Below are positions 42,737-52,759 of a stretch of DNA of 64,000 nucleotides, piece by piece (the stretch's first letter is position 1; the number at the start of each line of letters is the position of its first letter). The notes beneath the pieces were generated by a model, which ran no database searches, was not told the DNA's origin, and saw only the letters and a program-made list of their open reading frames with translations. A program made the translations under genes and the position numbers. This DNA comes from Phialophora verrucosa. Its lineage: Eukaryota > Ascomycota > Eurotiomycetes > Chaetothyriales > Herpotrichiellaceae. The DNA is taken from contig MSED01000005.1 of the NCBI GenBank assembly GCA_002099365.1, forward strand, positions 1,922,001 to 1,986,000. The letters run 5' to 3'.

Positions 42737-44284
42737 CTACGGGCTCTTCCATCTCAGCATAGTGATGGAACTTCTCGGGAAGAGGAAGGTGGAACTATCC
42801 TGTTTCGGTTCCCATGTCGACTTCTTTAGCCCGACCTCCTCCTTGCCGTTCATGTTCGTCACTTTCAGGTCCGCTCCCGTGACAGTGTAGATCTCAACAG
42901 TGGAATCGAGCACGCCTCCAAGATTTGTCTTCAGATCATCCTCTGCATGAATGTTGATCACACACACACTGACCCAGCCCTCATCATCGACCGTCGCACT
43001 GACATCCAAATACGGCGTATCCTTGACTGCTCTCACCCACTCCGGCCTGGTCGGGCCCATGTAGCGCTCACAATCCACGTGCACGGCGATCTGATGTCCT
43101 TTCATGAACCGGCAGAACAGTTCATACGGCCACCACGTCGTCTGCTTGATGATGCCGTCCGGCGTCGTCATGAGCGGGCTGATGACATTGACGCTCTGCG
43201 CAATGTTCGCCATCCCCACGTCCTTGGACTTCCGGACAAGGACATTCAACCAGCACGCCACGGCCAGTGCGTCGGAGAGCGTATACATCTCCTCGGCGCC
43301 TTTACTCCCCACGGCCCGCGTGGGCAGCCAGACGTTCCACTCGTCGAAACAGATCGTCGGCCGTTTCTGCGTGGGCGGGATCTTGTTCTCGACCATCGCC
43401 AGGTCGATCAACGAGGAACATACCTCGATGGCCCGCTCGGCGGCCAACGGCGCCGTGACGTTCTCGTAGTGGTCTTCGCTCGCCGTGTAGATGTGAATGC
43501 TGTGCATGTCGACGAGTGGCACGCGCTGCTCACCCAGATCGCTCAGCCCGGCCGGCTGGAGACAGTGCTTCAACGTATAATGGTCCCACGAGGTCGCGCC
43601 CTCCTTGCCGCACAAGATGAGCTGGATACTCGGGTCGAGCAGTTTCAAGGCCTTCGCCCATTGTAGGGCTCGCTCCGCGTACGCCTCCTGCGTCATCTGG
43701 TTGACCTGCCAGGGGCCCCAGACCTCGTTGCCCAGCGCCCAGTACTTGACCCTGTACGGGTCCGGGTGGCCGTTCTTCCGCCTCAGGTTGGCGTAGTACG
43801 TGTCCTTCGTGCCGTTGCAGTACTCCACCCAGGCCATGGCTTCGTCGAGCGTGCCCGTGCCGAAGTTCAGGCAGAGGTACGGCTCCGCCCCGACGGCGTT
43901 GCACCAGGCCATGAACTCGTCGGTGCCGAAGTGGTTGGACTCGACGTTGTCCCAGGCGAGTTCCGGCCTGCTGGGCCGTTGGTCCCTCGGTCCAATGCCG
44001 TCCTGCCAGTGGTACGTCGCGCAGAAGTTTCCGCCCGGGTAGCGAAACACGGGGACGTCCAGTGGCTTGAGGGCTTGGATAACATCTTTGCGGAAGCCCT
44101 GTGCGTCGACGAGGTCTTTGTTTGGGTTCGACGGGTCGTAGATTCCCCCGTAGATACATCGGCCCATGTGCTCTGTGAAGCCCGAGTAAATGTTGCGGTT
44201 GATGGTGTTGATCTTGCGCTGGGGGAAGATGGTGATTGATGCTGATGCATCAGGCTTGGCCGTGCCGACGGAGAGAGACGTCAT
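42737..44284 (-). CDS. GH51 alpha-L-arabinofuranosidase, intracellular type
   Basis: A retaining glycoside hydrolase of family 51 that removes terminal alpha-L-arabinofuranose from arabinan, arabinoxylan or oligosaccharides. A single exon of 515 residues, the length of the compact bacterial and intracellular fungal GH51 type. The N-terminal strand NRNIYSGFTEHMGRCIYGGIYD is the family opening. The acid/base Glu lies in YWALGNEVWG (Glu187) and the nucleophile Glu in CFDEWNVW (Glu315). The C-terminal beta-sandwich domain follows from about 400. There is no signal peptide, so it should act in the cytosol on imported arabino-oligosaccharides. It is divergent from an MFS sugar porter gene across 1065 bases, a layout that suggests joint control. 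Confidence 0.95.
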   Translation of the reverse strand: MTSLSVGTAKPDASASITIFPQRKINTINRNIYSGFTEHMGRCIYGGIYDPSNPNKDLVDAQGFRKDVIQALKPLDVPVFRYPGGNFCATYHWQDGIGPRDQRPSRPELAWDNVESNHFGTDEFMAWCNAVGAEPYLCLNFGTGTLDEAMAWVEYCNGTKDTYYANLRRKNGHPDPYRVKYWALGNEVWGPWQVNQMTQEAYAERALQWAKALKLLDPSIQLILCGKEGATSWDHYTLKHCLQPAGLSDLGEQRVPLVDMHSIHIYTASEDHYENVTAPLAAERAIEVCSSLIDLAMVENKIPPTQKRPTICFDEWNVWLPTRAVGSKGAEEMYTLSDALAVACWLNVLVRKSKDVGMANIAQSVNVISPLMTTPDGIIKQTTWWPYELFCRFMKGHQIAVHVDCERYMGPTRPEWVRAVKDTPYLDVSATVDDEGWVSVCVINIHAEDDLKTNLGGVLDSTVEIYTVTGADLKVTNMNGKEEVGLKKSTWEPKQDSSTFLFPRSSITMLRWKSP

Positions 44285-45349
44285 GTTGGCGAGACGCTTG
44301 AAGTCTCAGACTCCAAACCTCCAGCAGTGATGCCTAGGGGAGCGGTTAAGTGACGGATATTATAGCTCTGGCCGACACGCGACAAAGGACAACCGATATA
44401 TTGCAAGCCAGACGCCTGGATTTTTCTACCACAGACTCACCACCTTCATGAGCACGGCTCTGGTTTGGTCCTTTTCTTCCTCCCTGGGAGCGCACACGCA
44501 CTCCGGTGGTGTTTGTCCTTATGAAGAGGTCGGGATCGGCAATTGGTCCCGGTGAAGTCGACGGGATTTTCATGACGAGACCTACGAGAACCGTGTCACT
44601 TCTAATTACCTGCCGGTGATCGGACAGAGAGAGTCTAACCAACCAGATGACCGCGAGAATCGTGAGAGAACACCGGAATATTGCACCTTGCTGCTAAAGG
44701 CTTAGCGCAAGTCACGTGCCTTACAGGCCCACCCGACACCATTGCGCCTCCTGCTCGGTATTCATGGTTTAATTGATCGGTCACAATCATACGAGTCCAA
44801 CAAGGAGGTAAATGGCCGATCGGCTCTCCAGAAAGCCCCATCCACGCTCGCCTGGAACACAGAGCCGTGGCAAACAGCGACGGTAAGGGCAGGACGTCGT
44901 GATAGGGAGAAAATCCTGCACACCACCGGCACCGGGATTTATCCCATCTGGTCAACCTCCGAGGGACGGTGTAGGCCCGGCCCAATCGACTGGCGAGCTT
45001 CGACCTTGTTCCGCGATGGCGAACCGAGATCAAGATTTTGGGCTTTCCAACGGCGCGCATGAATCCTCCGCAAATTCTCACGCCGTGGCTCCTTTTGCGG
45101 GGATCCTGCATCTTTTCGAATAAGGCAAAACTGCGGGATCATGCGAGGCACCACGAGACCATGACATGAGTAGCTCCGGCCGGGGCTCTGAGCGACGGTA
45201 TCCACATCTCATATATTGACCGGTCGAGCTCGTCGGGTCTCTTGTTGCATCTCTCAGTCGCCCATCCAGGGTGGTCCTCTTTGTGACCTGGCAGACTCTC
45301 ACCTCGCATTGTCCTATCTCCTTTTTACAATCTCTCTACATCGCCCACC
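44285..45349. promoter_or_regulatory. Shared divergent promoter, GH51 and MFS porter
   Basis: 1065 bases between outward-facing starts. No supported gene: frames at 44635-45302 overlap on both strands without domains. A TATA-like CATATATT lies at about 45207-45215, roughly 140 bases before the porter start. It is the probable site of co-regulation of enzyme and transporter. Confidence 0.5.
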
Positions 45350-46951
45350 ATGGCACTCCCTCCGAAATGGTACCAGTTCCTTGTCGGCGTGTTCGCGTCG
45401 CTCGGGTCGTACCTCTACGGCTACGACCTGGGTGTGATCGCAGAGGTCATCGCCAGCAAGACCTTCATCCAGAAATTCACCCCCGACGACACGCAGTCAG
45501 GCCTGGTGGTTTCCATGCTGACTACTGGATCATTCGCTGGGGCAATAGCAGGCGGCCCATGTGGCGACTACCTTGGCCGCCGCTGGACCATTGCCATAGG
45601 AGCACTGATCTTCTGCCTGGGTGGTGGTCTGCAGACCGGTGCAGAGAGCCTTAGCTACCTCTGGGCAGGCCGGTTTCTCGCCGGACTCGGTATCGGCTTC
45701 CTCGTCATGGTTGTGCCCCTCTACCAGGCCGAACTGGCTCATCCGAGCATTCGAGGCCGAATCACAGCCTTGCAACAATTCATGCTGGGGGTCGGTGCGC
45801 TTGTGGCGTCGTGGATCTCCTGGGCGACTTACGTCCACATCCACGGCAGCAGCGCGCAATGGCGGGTCCCTCTCGGGATTCAGATCGTCCCGGCCATCTT
45901 TCTCGGCCTGTTGATCTTCCTGTTCCCAGAGTCTCCAAGGTATGGCATGCTCACGTAACCTTCATACGTTTGTCTTCTTTACCCTTGCTAACGGGACGTT
46001 TTCCTCCCCCACAGATGGCTCATGGACCACGGCAAGCCAGACCAAGCCCTCAAGACCCTCGCGCAGCTACACGCCCACGGCAACGAGCAGGACCCCTGGG
46101 TCATGGCTGAGTACGAGCAAATCCAGGCATCGATTGCGTACGAGCACGAACATGAAGCCAAATCGTACCTCGAACTCTTCCGGTCGCGATCCTCCTTCCG
46201 TCGGCTCTTCCTCTGCTGCGCCCTGCAGGCCAGCATCCAAATGACGGGCGTATCGGCCATCCAGTACTACTCGGTCACCATCTATGGCCAGATCGGCATC
46301 TCGGGACAAGACACGCTCAAGTACCAGGGCATCAACAGCATCATCGCGCTGGTCGCCCAGTTCTGCACCATCCTCTTCATTGACCGCACCGGCCGCCGTT
46401 GGCCCTTGATCTATGGCAACCTGGGCAACATGGTGACATTCATCGTCGCCACGATTCTGCTTGCCAAGTTTCCTCCGGGGGTGTCGACGAACAGGGGTGC
46501 TCAATGGGGGTTCATCATCATGACGTGGCTTTACAACTTCAGCTTCAGCTGCACTTGCGGACCGCTCAGCTGGATCATCCCGGCCGAGGTTTTCGATACA
46601 AGAACTAGAAGCAAAGGCGTCTCAATCGCCACGGGAATGAGCTTCGCCTTCAACACCATGATCGGCCAGGTCACGCCCATCGCGATGAGCCACATCGGGT
46701 ACAAGTTCTACTACGTGTTCATCATCTGCAACTTCACCAACGCTATCTTCTTCTGGCTGCTTCTGCCCGAGACGGCGCGCCGGCCTCTCGAGGAAATGAA
46801 TTATCTATTCGAACATTGCCCGTGGATCGTGGTTGGTACTAGTAAGGAGAGCTACGTCAGTCATGACTTGGAGAACAGAGTCAACGAGATTGCTCACGAG
46901 GTGGAACTAAAGAGATCTGGGAGCGTGTTGCATGAGGAGAAGATCGCGTGA
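45350..46951 (+). CDS. MFS sugar transporter
   Basis: A twelve-helix sugar:proton symporter of the major facilitator superfamily, sugar-porter subfamily. Exons 45350..45939 and 46015..46951 give 508 residues. The intron splits the conserved PESPRW motif at its arginine codon, and splicing restores it. Other signatures are YLYGYDLGVI in helix 1, GDYLGRRW in the 2-3 loop, RFLAGLGIGFLVMVVPLYQAE in helix 4, DRTGRRW in the 8-9 loop and LPETARRPLEEM after helix 12. N- and C-termini are cytosolic. The substrate cannot be read, but its divergent pairing with an intracellular arabinofuranosidase suggests L-arabinose, arabino-oligosaccharides or a related sugar. Confidence 0.94.
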
Positions 46952-48379
46952 TGATTGCGAATCACGGGTCCACGGGCCCCTAGCACTGTCGACTATACGA
47001 GCCCCATGTTGGAAAAGAATGCATATACAGGGACGATCGTTTCAGGGCTGACGAGAATCCATTACAGTGTCGATGTAGCAATGTTATTGGGGCAGTGGCG
47101 GCTAACAACTTGAAGATACAGTATATCGTGCCCGAGCTTCCGTCCTTAGCCTCCATATCCTTCCCCTGCCACTGACATCGCCCATGTTCTATTCTGATCG
47201 CGAGTGTGGAGCACCAGGTCCTGCCCGGGACAGTCTTGATCATAACATTGAGATTACGGCATAACGTTCCCAAGCCTTCCTTTGATTTCTGACGCCGATG
47301 TTCGTCTATGTGCGAAAGCATTTGCCCGAACTTTAGACATGTTGATTTGAAGTAGACACCGTAGCTTGAAGAATTAGGATCATTCTTTCGGTGCACCCGG
47401 TGTCTGGCGCGGTATGTGGAAATACCACGGAAGAACCGTACATAGAGCGGACAGCTTTCCGCAAGGCAGGCACCGGCTCTGGCAGGACCAGGCTCTCCTT
47501 CAAGTTCCACATCCGCCGGGAGGGGGGGACCCAATAGAGGATTTTGCGACCCTCGAGAGGAGAGGACATCGTGGGAAGAGAGAGTTCTCTATTTCTCATA
47601 AGGAATCTGCCGTGACGGGGGTAACACGAGGTCACCTCCCACTTTTCAGAACTAAATCTTCTCCATCCCACACTGACCTTTTTTCCTCCACAAACCTCAG
47701 CGTTCACTCTCTCGCCTCCATTCTTGCTCACGGTGCTGCTGTAGGCCTGAGGGAGGGTCTCACCGAGAGGCAAATTGACCTATCACACTCTTTTCTCAAC
47801 TGTTGTCTTCGGCCTTTGTACGTCGTATCACCCAGAAGCACTTCCCTTTGTCCACTATCGCATTCCTGCTGATCTACTGTGTCCAGTCTGTCGACAACTT
47901 TTCAAATTTCGGCCTTTAAGTTCCGATCCTCACCCGCGACCTTATGGGTGACCATTCTACTTCCCGGCTGTTGCGGGAAAGTGTCCATGATTTTGGGCTC
48001 ATGCCATCAAGCCGGGCGTCTACAATCGTCTACTGCGCAAAGACCGTACCTGCAAGCGCTCTTACAGAGTCATAGACGTCCAAATTTGACCAGGTCTCTC
48101 GCAACTACCAACACAAAGACAATGACCCTCGGAACTCAGGGCCTGGTAGCTATATACGGTTTGCATTTTTTCTCTCTTTTCTCCGAAGCCCAATTCAAGA
48201 ATTTAGTTGGCAACATCTTCGACCCGAACCCTCTGGCACATGCCATGACGATGTTCGCGAAGCTTGCGGACACTATCGACTTTCTGAGTATCTATCGCGA
48301 TGCAGCACATGACGAAAACGAGCAAGCAGGCAGACTTGCATGGCGAGCCATCATCCGCTTTCGCTTCGTCTCAGTCGTA
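46952..48379. other. Long spacer, no supported gene
   Basis: 1.4 kb between the convergent MFS porter and NmrA-like genes. Minus-strand frames at 46980-47534 and 47333-47773 and a plus-strand frame from 47879 to 48610 are open. The last includes an ATG at 48122, but it overlaps the 3' end of the NmrA-like gene on the other strand and shows no domain. I leave all three unannotated. Confidence 0.45.
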
Positions 48380-49418
48380 CTATCCTCGCGCCCACCTCTC
48401 CAGTGCCGCCCTCACGACATCCTCCAGCCTCAAGGGGGACAAGTCCAAGAACTCATTTCCAAGTGGCACGATTCCCTCACCCACCAAATCACTCCCATAC
48501 CCGTCGAGGAAGAGGCACGCCTTGAGCAGGTCCAACGCGGACTTGAAGTCCTTTTTCTCATCCCACGACTGCCGCGCCGCCGCGACGACCGCGTCGTCAT
48601 CCAGATATGAGACCGCGTACTTGACCCCCTGAATCTGCTCTAACATCGCGACCACTTCGTTCTGCGATGCCGAGAACCCATGCAGCGGCACGATCTTGTT
48701 GGCCGTGTCCTCCGGAGGGGTCAGCAACATCTGCACGATCCCCTCGGCCACCCATGGCAGCGTCGACCACGACAACCGGTGCTCTCCGCGCTGCCACAGC
48801 ACGGCGGTCCGGTCGCGGATGTCGATGCCCGCGAACGCGATGGCCGGGTCAAGCGCCCAATCGAGCCACAATCCCGTAGGGACGGCGGTCCACGTCAGAC
48901 CCGCCTGCTGCGTTCCGACCAAGTATTCGATGATGGCGCCCTTGGCGCCGATCACTGGGGGGCACAGTGCCCTGGCGCGCGGGTGCGTGTTGTTGAGCCC
49001 GTACTCGGACGGGAAGAAGCGCTTGACGTGCGCGTCAGCGGCCGCATCGATGAGTTTCTCCTCGAGTGCGAGCGCACCGGAGCCGATGGCCGATATCACC
49101 ACGTCTTGACCTTGTAGGGCAGCGACGAGCTGGGAGTGCGGGAGGGCGTCGTCGACGTACTTGACCTGCACACCGGCGGGGAATGTCGACTTTGAGGACC
49201 GTCGCGCCAGGATGGACAGGGTGAAGCGGTCGGGTTTCGCAGCCAGGGCTTTGACGAGGTGGTGGCCGATAGTGGTGCCGCCGGCCTGGAGGTCGGATTA
49301 GCCATGTAATCTTAACCGTGAGTTCAGACCCCCTGGGTATGTATGGCTAGGGATGGGCATCGATTGAATCGTGACTTACACCGAAGACTGTGACGTTCTT
49401 GAAGTGAGTTGCCGACAT
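48380..49418 (-). CDS. NmrA-like/isoflavone-reductase-like NAD(P)-binding protein
   Basis: A Rossmann-fold protein of the atypical short-chain dehydrogenase class, NmrA/isoflavone-reductase group. Exons 49380..49418 and 48380..49285 give 314 residues. The splice creates the dinucleotide-binding loop VFGAGGTTIGHHL at residues 11-23 (consensus GxxGxxG variant). LSILARRSS follows at the ribose-phosphate-binding end of strand 2, which suggests NADP(H). DVVISAIG and FFPSEYGLN are the family motifs in the middle. Members range from redox-sensing regulators such as NmrA to true reductases; this one keeps no active-site residue that I can assign with confidence. It lies between the arabinofuranosidase/porter pair and the sulfatase, so it could belong to the sugar cluster or merely sit inside it. 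Confidence 0.87.
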
Positions 49419-49517
49419 TGTGCTCGTGCTCGTGCTCGTGCGATGCTCGTTGTAAATCGCTATTCCTGTCTCGACGCCCTCGCTTGACCATAGCCTGTGT
49501 TATCTGTGTCCTTTCCT

Positions 49518-49526
49518 CCTTATATA
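49518..49526 (-). promoter_or_regulatory. TATA box of the NmrA-like gene
   Basis: TATATAAGG on the minus strand, about 100 bases before the ATG at 49418, following CT-rich DNA. Spacing suits a fungal core promoter. Confidence 0.55.
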
Positions 49527-50386
49527 CATCCTCGACGGCCAGCCAGCCAGCCAGCTACCAGGTTCATGAATAACCAACCCTCACGCTACAGTTAGTCCAT
49601 CGGAATGTTTACTCACCTTTCCTCACCCACCAGCACTATTCTTCTGTCTTCTTCTCCCTCGCGTCATTGTCATCTTGTCCTTCGTCCATCTCTCCCCCTC
49701 CCTCTCGCTCGTTGCATCCTAATCCACCTCCTGACGCTTACCTGCAAGGGAAATATTCATACGCGCTTGCTTTAGTTTGATTTGGTCCAGTTGGATTCTA
49801 AGCAGCAATCAATCATTATGCACAATTCCAATTAACCGTCGTTAATAGCCGCACTAGGAAACAGCACAGTGGACCCAAGGAAAGCTGGATTTGCTTGATT
49901 CGGAGGTATGCGGCAACTAGATTATTTACATTAGCTGGGATAATAATATGGGGCTTGTGCATTGGTTGTGAATGTGCAAGAGAGAGAAATCGGATGCGAT
50001 TAGTGACAGCGGTATTATATTACTAATAGCCAATTACTCTATGTAACTACTAGTTGTCAAGGTTGAAACGCCCTTCCCCACCTATATAGGTGGGCATGTG
50101 TTCATCTCAGCGGTCTGACCCTCCTAGGCCTCTATTACACAACAGAGGGCCGTCTGTTTTCGTTTCTAGGGCTCCAATCCTGGGCAGGGTGGAAGTCGAA
50201 GGACAACATCCCCCCACCCCCGCGGCGGGGACAAGAGACATACGATAGTTTAAGTGGCAAAGGGACCAAATACTACGGGGGGATAAGTACATAAGACATG
50301 TATGATTGGAGGAGCAAGCATTTATCAGATCAATATCCTCGCCCAAAGAGTGCGGCGGCGGTGCGTCCAACTAAGATAGATGGAAA
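49527..50386. other. AT-rich spacer
   Basis: Upstream of the NmrA-like gene and downstream of the sulfatase. The stretch 49790-50060 is AT-rich compared with its surroundings and has no open frame of note. A perfect 18-base palindrome lies at 50077-50094. Confidence 0.5.
50077..50094. repeat. Perfect 18-base palindrome
   Basis: CCCACC-TATATA-GGTGGG reads identically on both strands. The core is a TATATA and the arms are CCCACC/GGTGGG. It is about 290 bases downstream of the sulfatase stop. It could be a dimeric regulator site or a chance hairpin. Confidence 0.6.
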
Positions 50387-51958
50387 TCAAAGCTTTGGCT
50401 TCGAGGGCATTTCGCGGCTTCTAGTACTCAAAACATGCACGGGCTCATCACCAATCTCCTCCATCTTGTCCTCCAGCAATCTCGTCATCCTAGCGACGAC
50501 GTCCTGATACTTGGGATCATTGTAGACGCTGAACAACTCCAACGGGTCCTCCTGACAGTCAAACAGCTCCCACTCCTTGTACTCGTCACCACCACCGGGC
50601 CGCGCACCCTCAACGCCCAAATCCTCACAGTACCAGAAGATCAACTTGTACCGCTGATCGCGAACCCCGTAATGCGCGTACGCCTCGTGGATCACGTCAT
50701 TGTGCATCCAATACCGATGGTACGCGACCTGCCTCCAGCCCTTGTCGATGGTCTCGCCACGCAGAAGCTTCCTGAAACTCTGGCCCTGCATGTAGCTCGG
50801 CGCCCGGGCCGCGGCGTAGTCCAAGAATAAGGGCGCAAAGTCGACATTGTTGACGAGGTCGTTGTTCACCGTGCCGGGCTTGATCTCGCGCGGGTACCGG
50901 CACAAGAAAGGCATCTGGAAACTCTCTTCGTACATGAAGCGCTTGTCGAACCAGCCGTGCTCGCCGAGGAAGAAGCCCTGGTCCGAGGTGTAGATGACGA
51001 CCGTGTCGTCGGCCTGGCCCGTCCGGTCGAGCCACTCGAGCAGCCGGCCGACGCTGTCATCGATGCTCTGGATCGTGCGCAGATACCGCTGCATGTACCG
51101 CTGGAACTTGAATTCGGCCAGGTCCCTTTCAGTCGAGAAGGTGAAGACCGTGCCGTCGTCGGCGTCGATGAGGCGAAGCCCGTGCGGGTCGTTTGGGATC
51201 TTCCGCGCGCCATCCCACATCAATTCGCCGACCTTCTTCCTCCCACCGTCGGCCTGCACGAGGCCGAGATCCTTGTACGTCAGGTCATCTGCCACGCGCA
51301 TCTTCGCGACCTTGGCCGCCTTGGCCCGGTTCTTGTACTCGTCCGAGAACGTGTCTGGGACCTGGATCTCCTCTCGGTAGAGGTGCTTGTGCTTGTCGTC
51401 GCACTCCCAGCTCCGATGCGGCGCCTTGTGGTGACACATGAGAAACCACGGCTTGTCATCGTCGCGCGGGCGCCCGTCCAGCCACACCAGCGATTTCTCC
51501 GTGATGATGTCTGTCGCGTAACCTTCCGTCACACGCTCGTGGCCGTCCATGTCGATGAAGGTCGGATCCCAGTAGTCGCCCTGTCCCGGCAGGACGCTCC
51601 AGTAGTCGAACCCGCTCGGTTGGCACGATTCGCCCTCGCCCAGATGCCATTTTCCGACCATGGCCGTGTCGTACCCGGCCGTCCGTAGGTGCTTCGCGAC
51701 ATTGGGCAGATTCTTGTTGATCTTGCTGTCGAGCGTGACCACCCCATTGACATGGTTATAGGTGCCGGTCAGAATCGCGGCTCTGGATGGAGTGCAGATT
51801 GAGTTTGTGACGTAGCAGTGATTCAGGAGTACGCCTTCCTCGGCCAGACGGTCGAGGTTTGGCGTATGGTTGATCTTGGCCCCGTATGCTGAAATGGCTT
51901 TCGAGGCATGGTCGTCAGCCATGATGAAGAGAATATTAGGTCGTTTTGCGTTCGCCAT
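50387..51958 (-). CDS. Type I sulfatase (alkaline-phosphatase fold), no signal peptide
   Basis: A sulfate-ester hydrolase of the PF00884 family, in one exon of 523 residues. The N-terminus PNILFIMADDHA gives the two metal-binding aspartates. The formylglycine motif is CTPSR, with the Cys to be converted at residue 55. GKWHLGEG (about 103-110) and the second metal site SDQGFFLGEHGW (about 330) are intact. The layout (Lys-Trp-His, then DQGFFLGEHGWFDKR) resembles the glycan sulfatases found in bacteria and in a subset of ascomycetes. There is no signal peptide, so action in the cytosol on imported sulfated sugars or small sulfate esters is implied. It is the first of four minus-strand genes (sulfatase, GH3, porter, regulator) spread over 10 kb. 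Confidence 0.93.
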   Translation of the reverse strand: MANAKRPNILFIMADDHASKAISAYGAKINHTPNLDRLAEEGVLLNHCYVTNSICTPSRAAILTGTYNHVNGVVTLDSKINKNLPNVAKHLRTAGYDTAMVGKWHLGEGESCQPSGFDYWSVLPGQGDYWDPTFIDMDGHERVTEGYATDIITEKSLVWLDGRPRDDDKPWFLMCHHKAPHRSWECDDKHKHLYREEIQVPDTFSDEYKNRAKAAKVAKMRVADDLTYKDLGLVQADGGRKKVGELMWDGARKIPNDPHGLRLIDADDGTVFTFSTERDLAEFKFQRYMQRYLRTIQSIDDSVGRLLEWLDRTGQADDTVVIYTSDQGFFLGEHGWFDKRFMYEESFQMPFLCRYPREIKPGTVNNDLVNNVDFAPLFLDYAAARAPSYMQGQSFRKLLRGETIDKGWRQVAYHRYWMHNDVIHEAYAHYGVRDQRYKLIFWYCEDLGVEGARPGGGDEYKEWELFDCQEDPLELFSVYNDPKYQDVVARMTRLLEDKMEEIGDEPVHVLSTRSREMPSKPKL

Positions 51959-52759
51959 TGTCCCAGGTTCCCCCGATGCAAAAGCAAGTCACTTTAGGCT
52001 CGGTGGTTATCAGATATCGTGGCGCACTGTCATGTAGGTGTTGAACTTCACGGTATGTCTGGCACACCCTCGTATCGGGGAAACTTCACGGTATGTGCAT
52101 TGACGCCGAATAAGAACCAGAAAGGGGAATGTGTGTACATACGAACGAGCGGAAGTGAAAGGAGACCCATCCGGACATCAAAAACATTTCTTCTTTTCAC
52201 GTTGATCAACGAATCGCCGGCTAATGGAATGGGAACGAACTGACCAACCCACTCCACCCAGAGATAAGAGGTCATCAATCGGTCGGCCAGGGCGAGATCT
52301 CGTCGCGCGCGGGCAGTCCATTAACCCTGCCTGTCATGGCGGAGTTTCTGGGTTGAGTTACTGATGAGAGGGAGAGTCGTGTCGGTCGCCACTTGCGGCA
52401 ATCAGGGGTTCCACCCCTTCCCCCGGATGTCGGTCCACGGTATGCACAGTGATCCCTTGCTCCGGAAGTCGGCCGCTAAGGAGAATTGAGCTCGCTCAAT
52501 TGATACTAGTACTCATCCACTTTAACGGAGAGGTCTTGACTCATCAAAGGTTGCCTGGATTGAAACCCCAGTTTATACAAAGATCGGAAGACACAGAAGT
52601 GTATGTAGTGATTGGGTCTTCTGTGTATAACAATTGGTCTGAATACTATCTTTCCAGCTTGAACACACACGGTCAACGTGCGACGACCCAGACCGTCTTA
52701 TTATCGCACTCCACTCCCATCACAAGACACAGGGGCACTGACCCTCGTCAGTCTCCGCT
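51959..52759. promoter_or_regulatory. Sulfatase upstream region with repeated CACGGTATG motif
   Basis: This 801-base spacer separates the sulfatase start from the GH3 stop. It carries CACGGTATG three times on the plus strand, at 52049-52057, 52087-52095 and 52436-52444. The first two lie inside an exact 15-base repeat. The CGG triplet in the motif is the half-site bound by many Zn2Cys6 regulators. No gene is supported here. Confidence 0.5.
52044..52096 (+). repeat. Exact 15-base direct repeat upstream of sulfatase
   Basis: AACTTCACGGTATGT occurs at 52044-52058 and again, without mismatch, at 52082-52096. It lies 86-138 bases before the sulfatase start codon. This is a good distance for an upstream activating sequence. 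Confidence 0.75.

Noticed and set aside
42947..43666. Plus-strand 239-codon open frame
   Set aside because: Antisense of the GH51 gene with no domain features.
47879..48610. Plus-strand open frame of 243 codons (first ATG at 48122)
   Set aside because: Its 3' half is antisense to the NmrA-like gene, the start at 47879 is not ATG, and I see no domain or splice structure.
50957..51688. Plus-strand 243-codon open frame
   Set aside because: Antisense of the sulfatase; codon-bias shadow.
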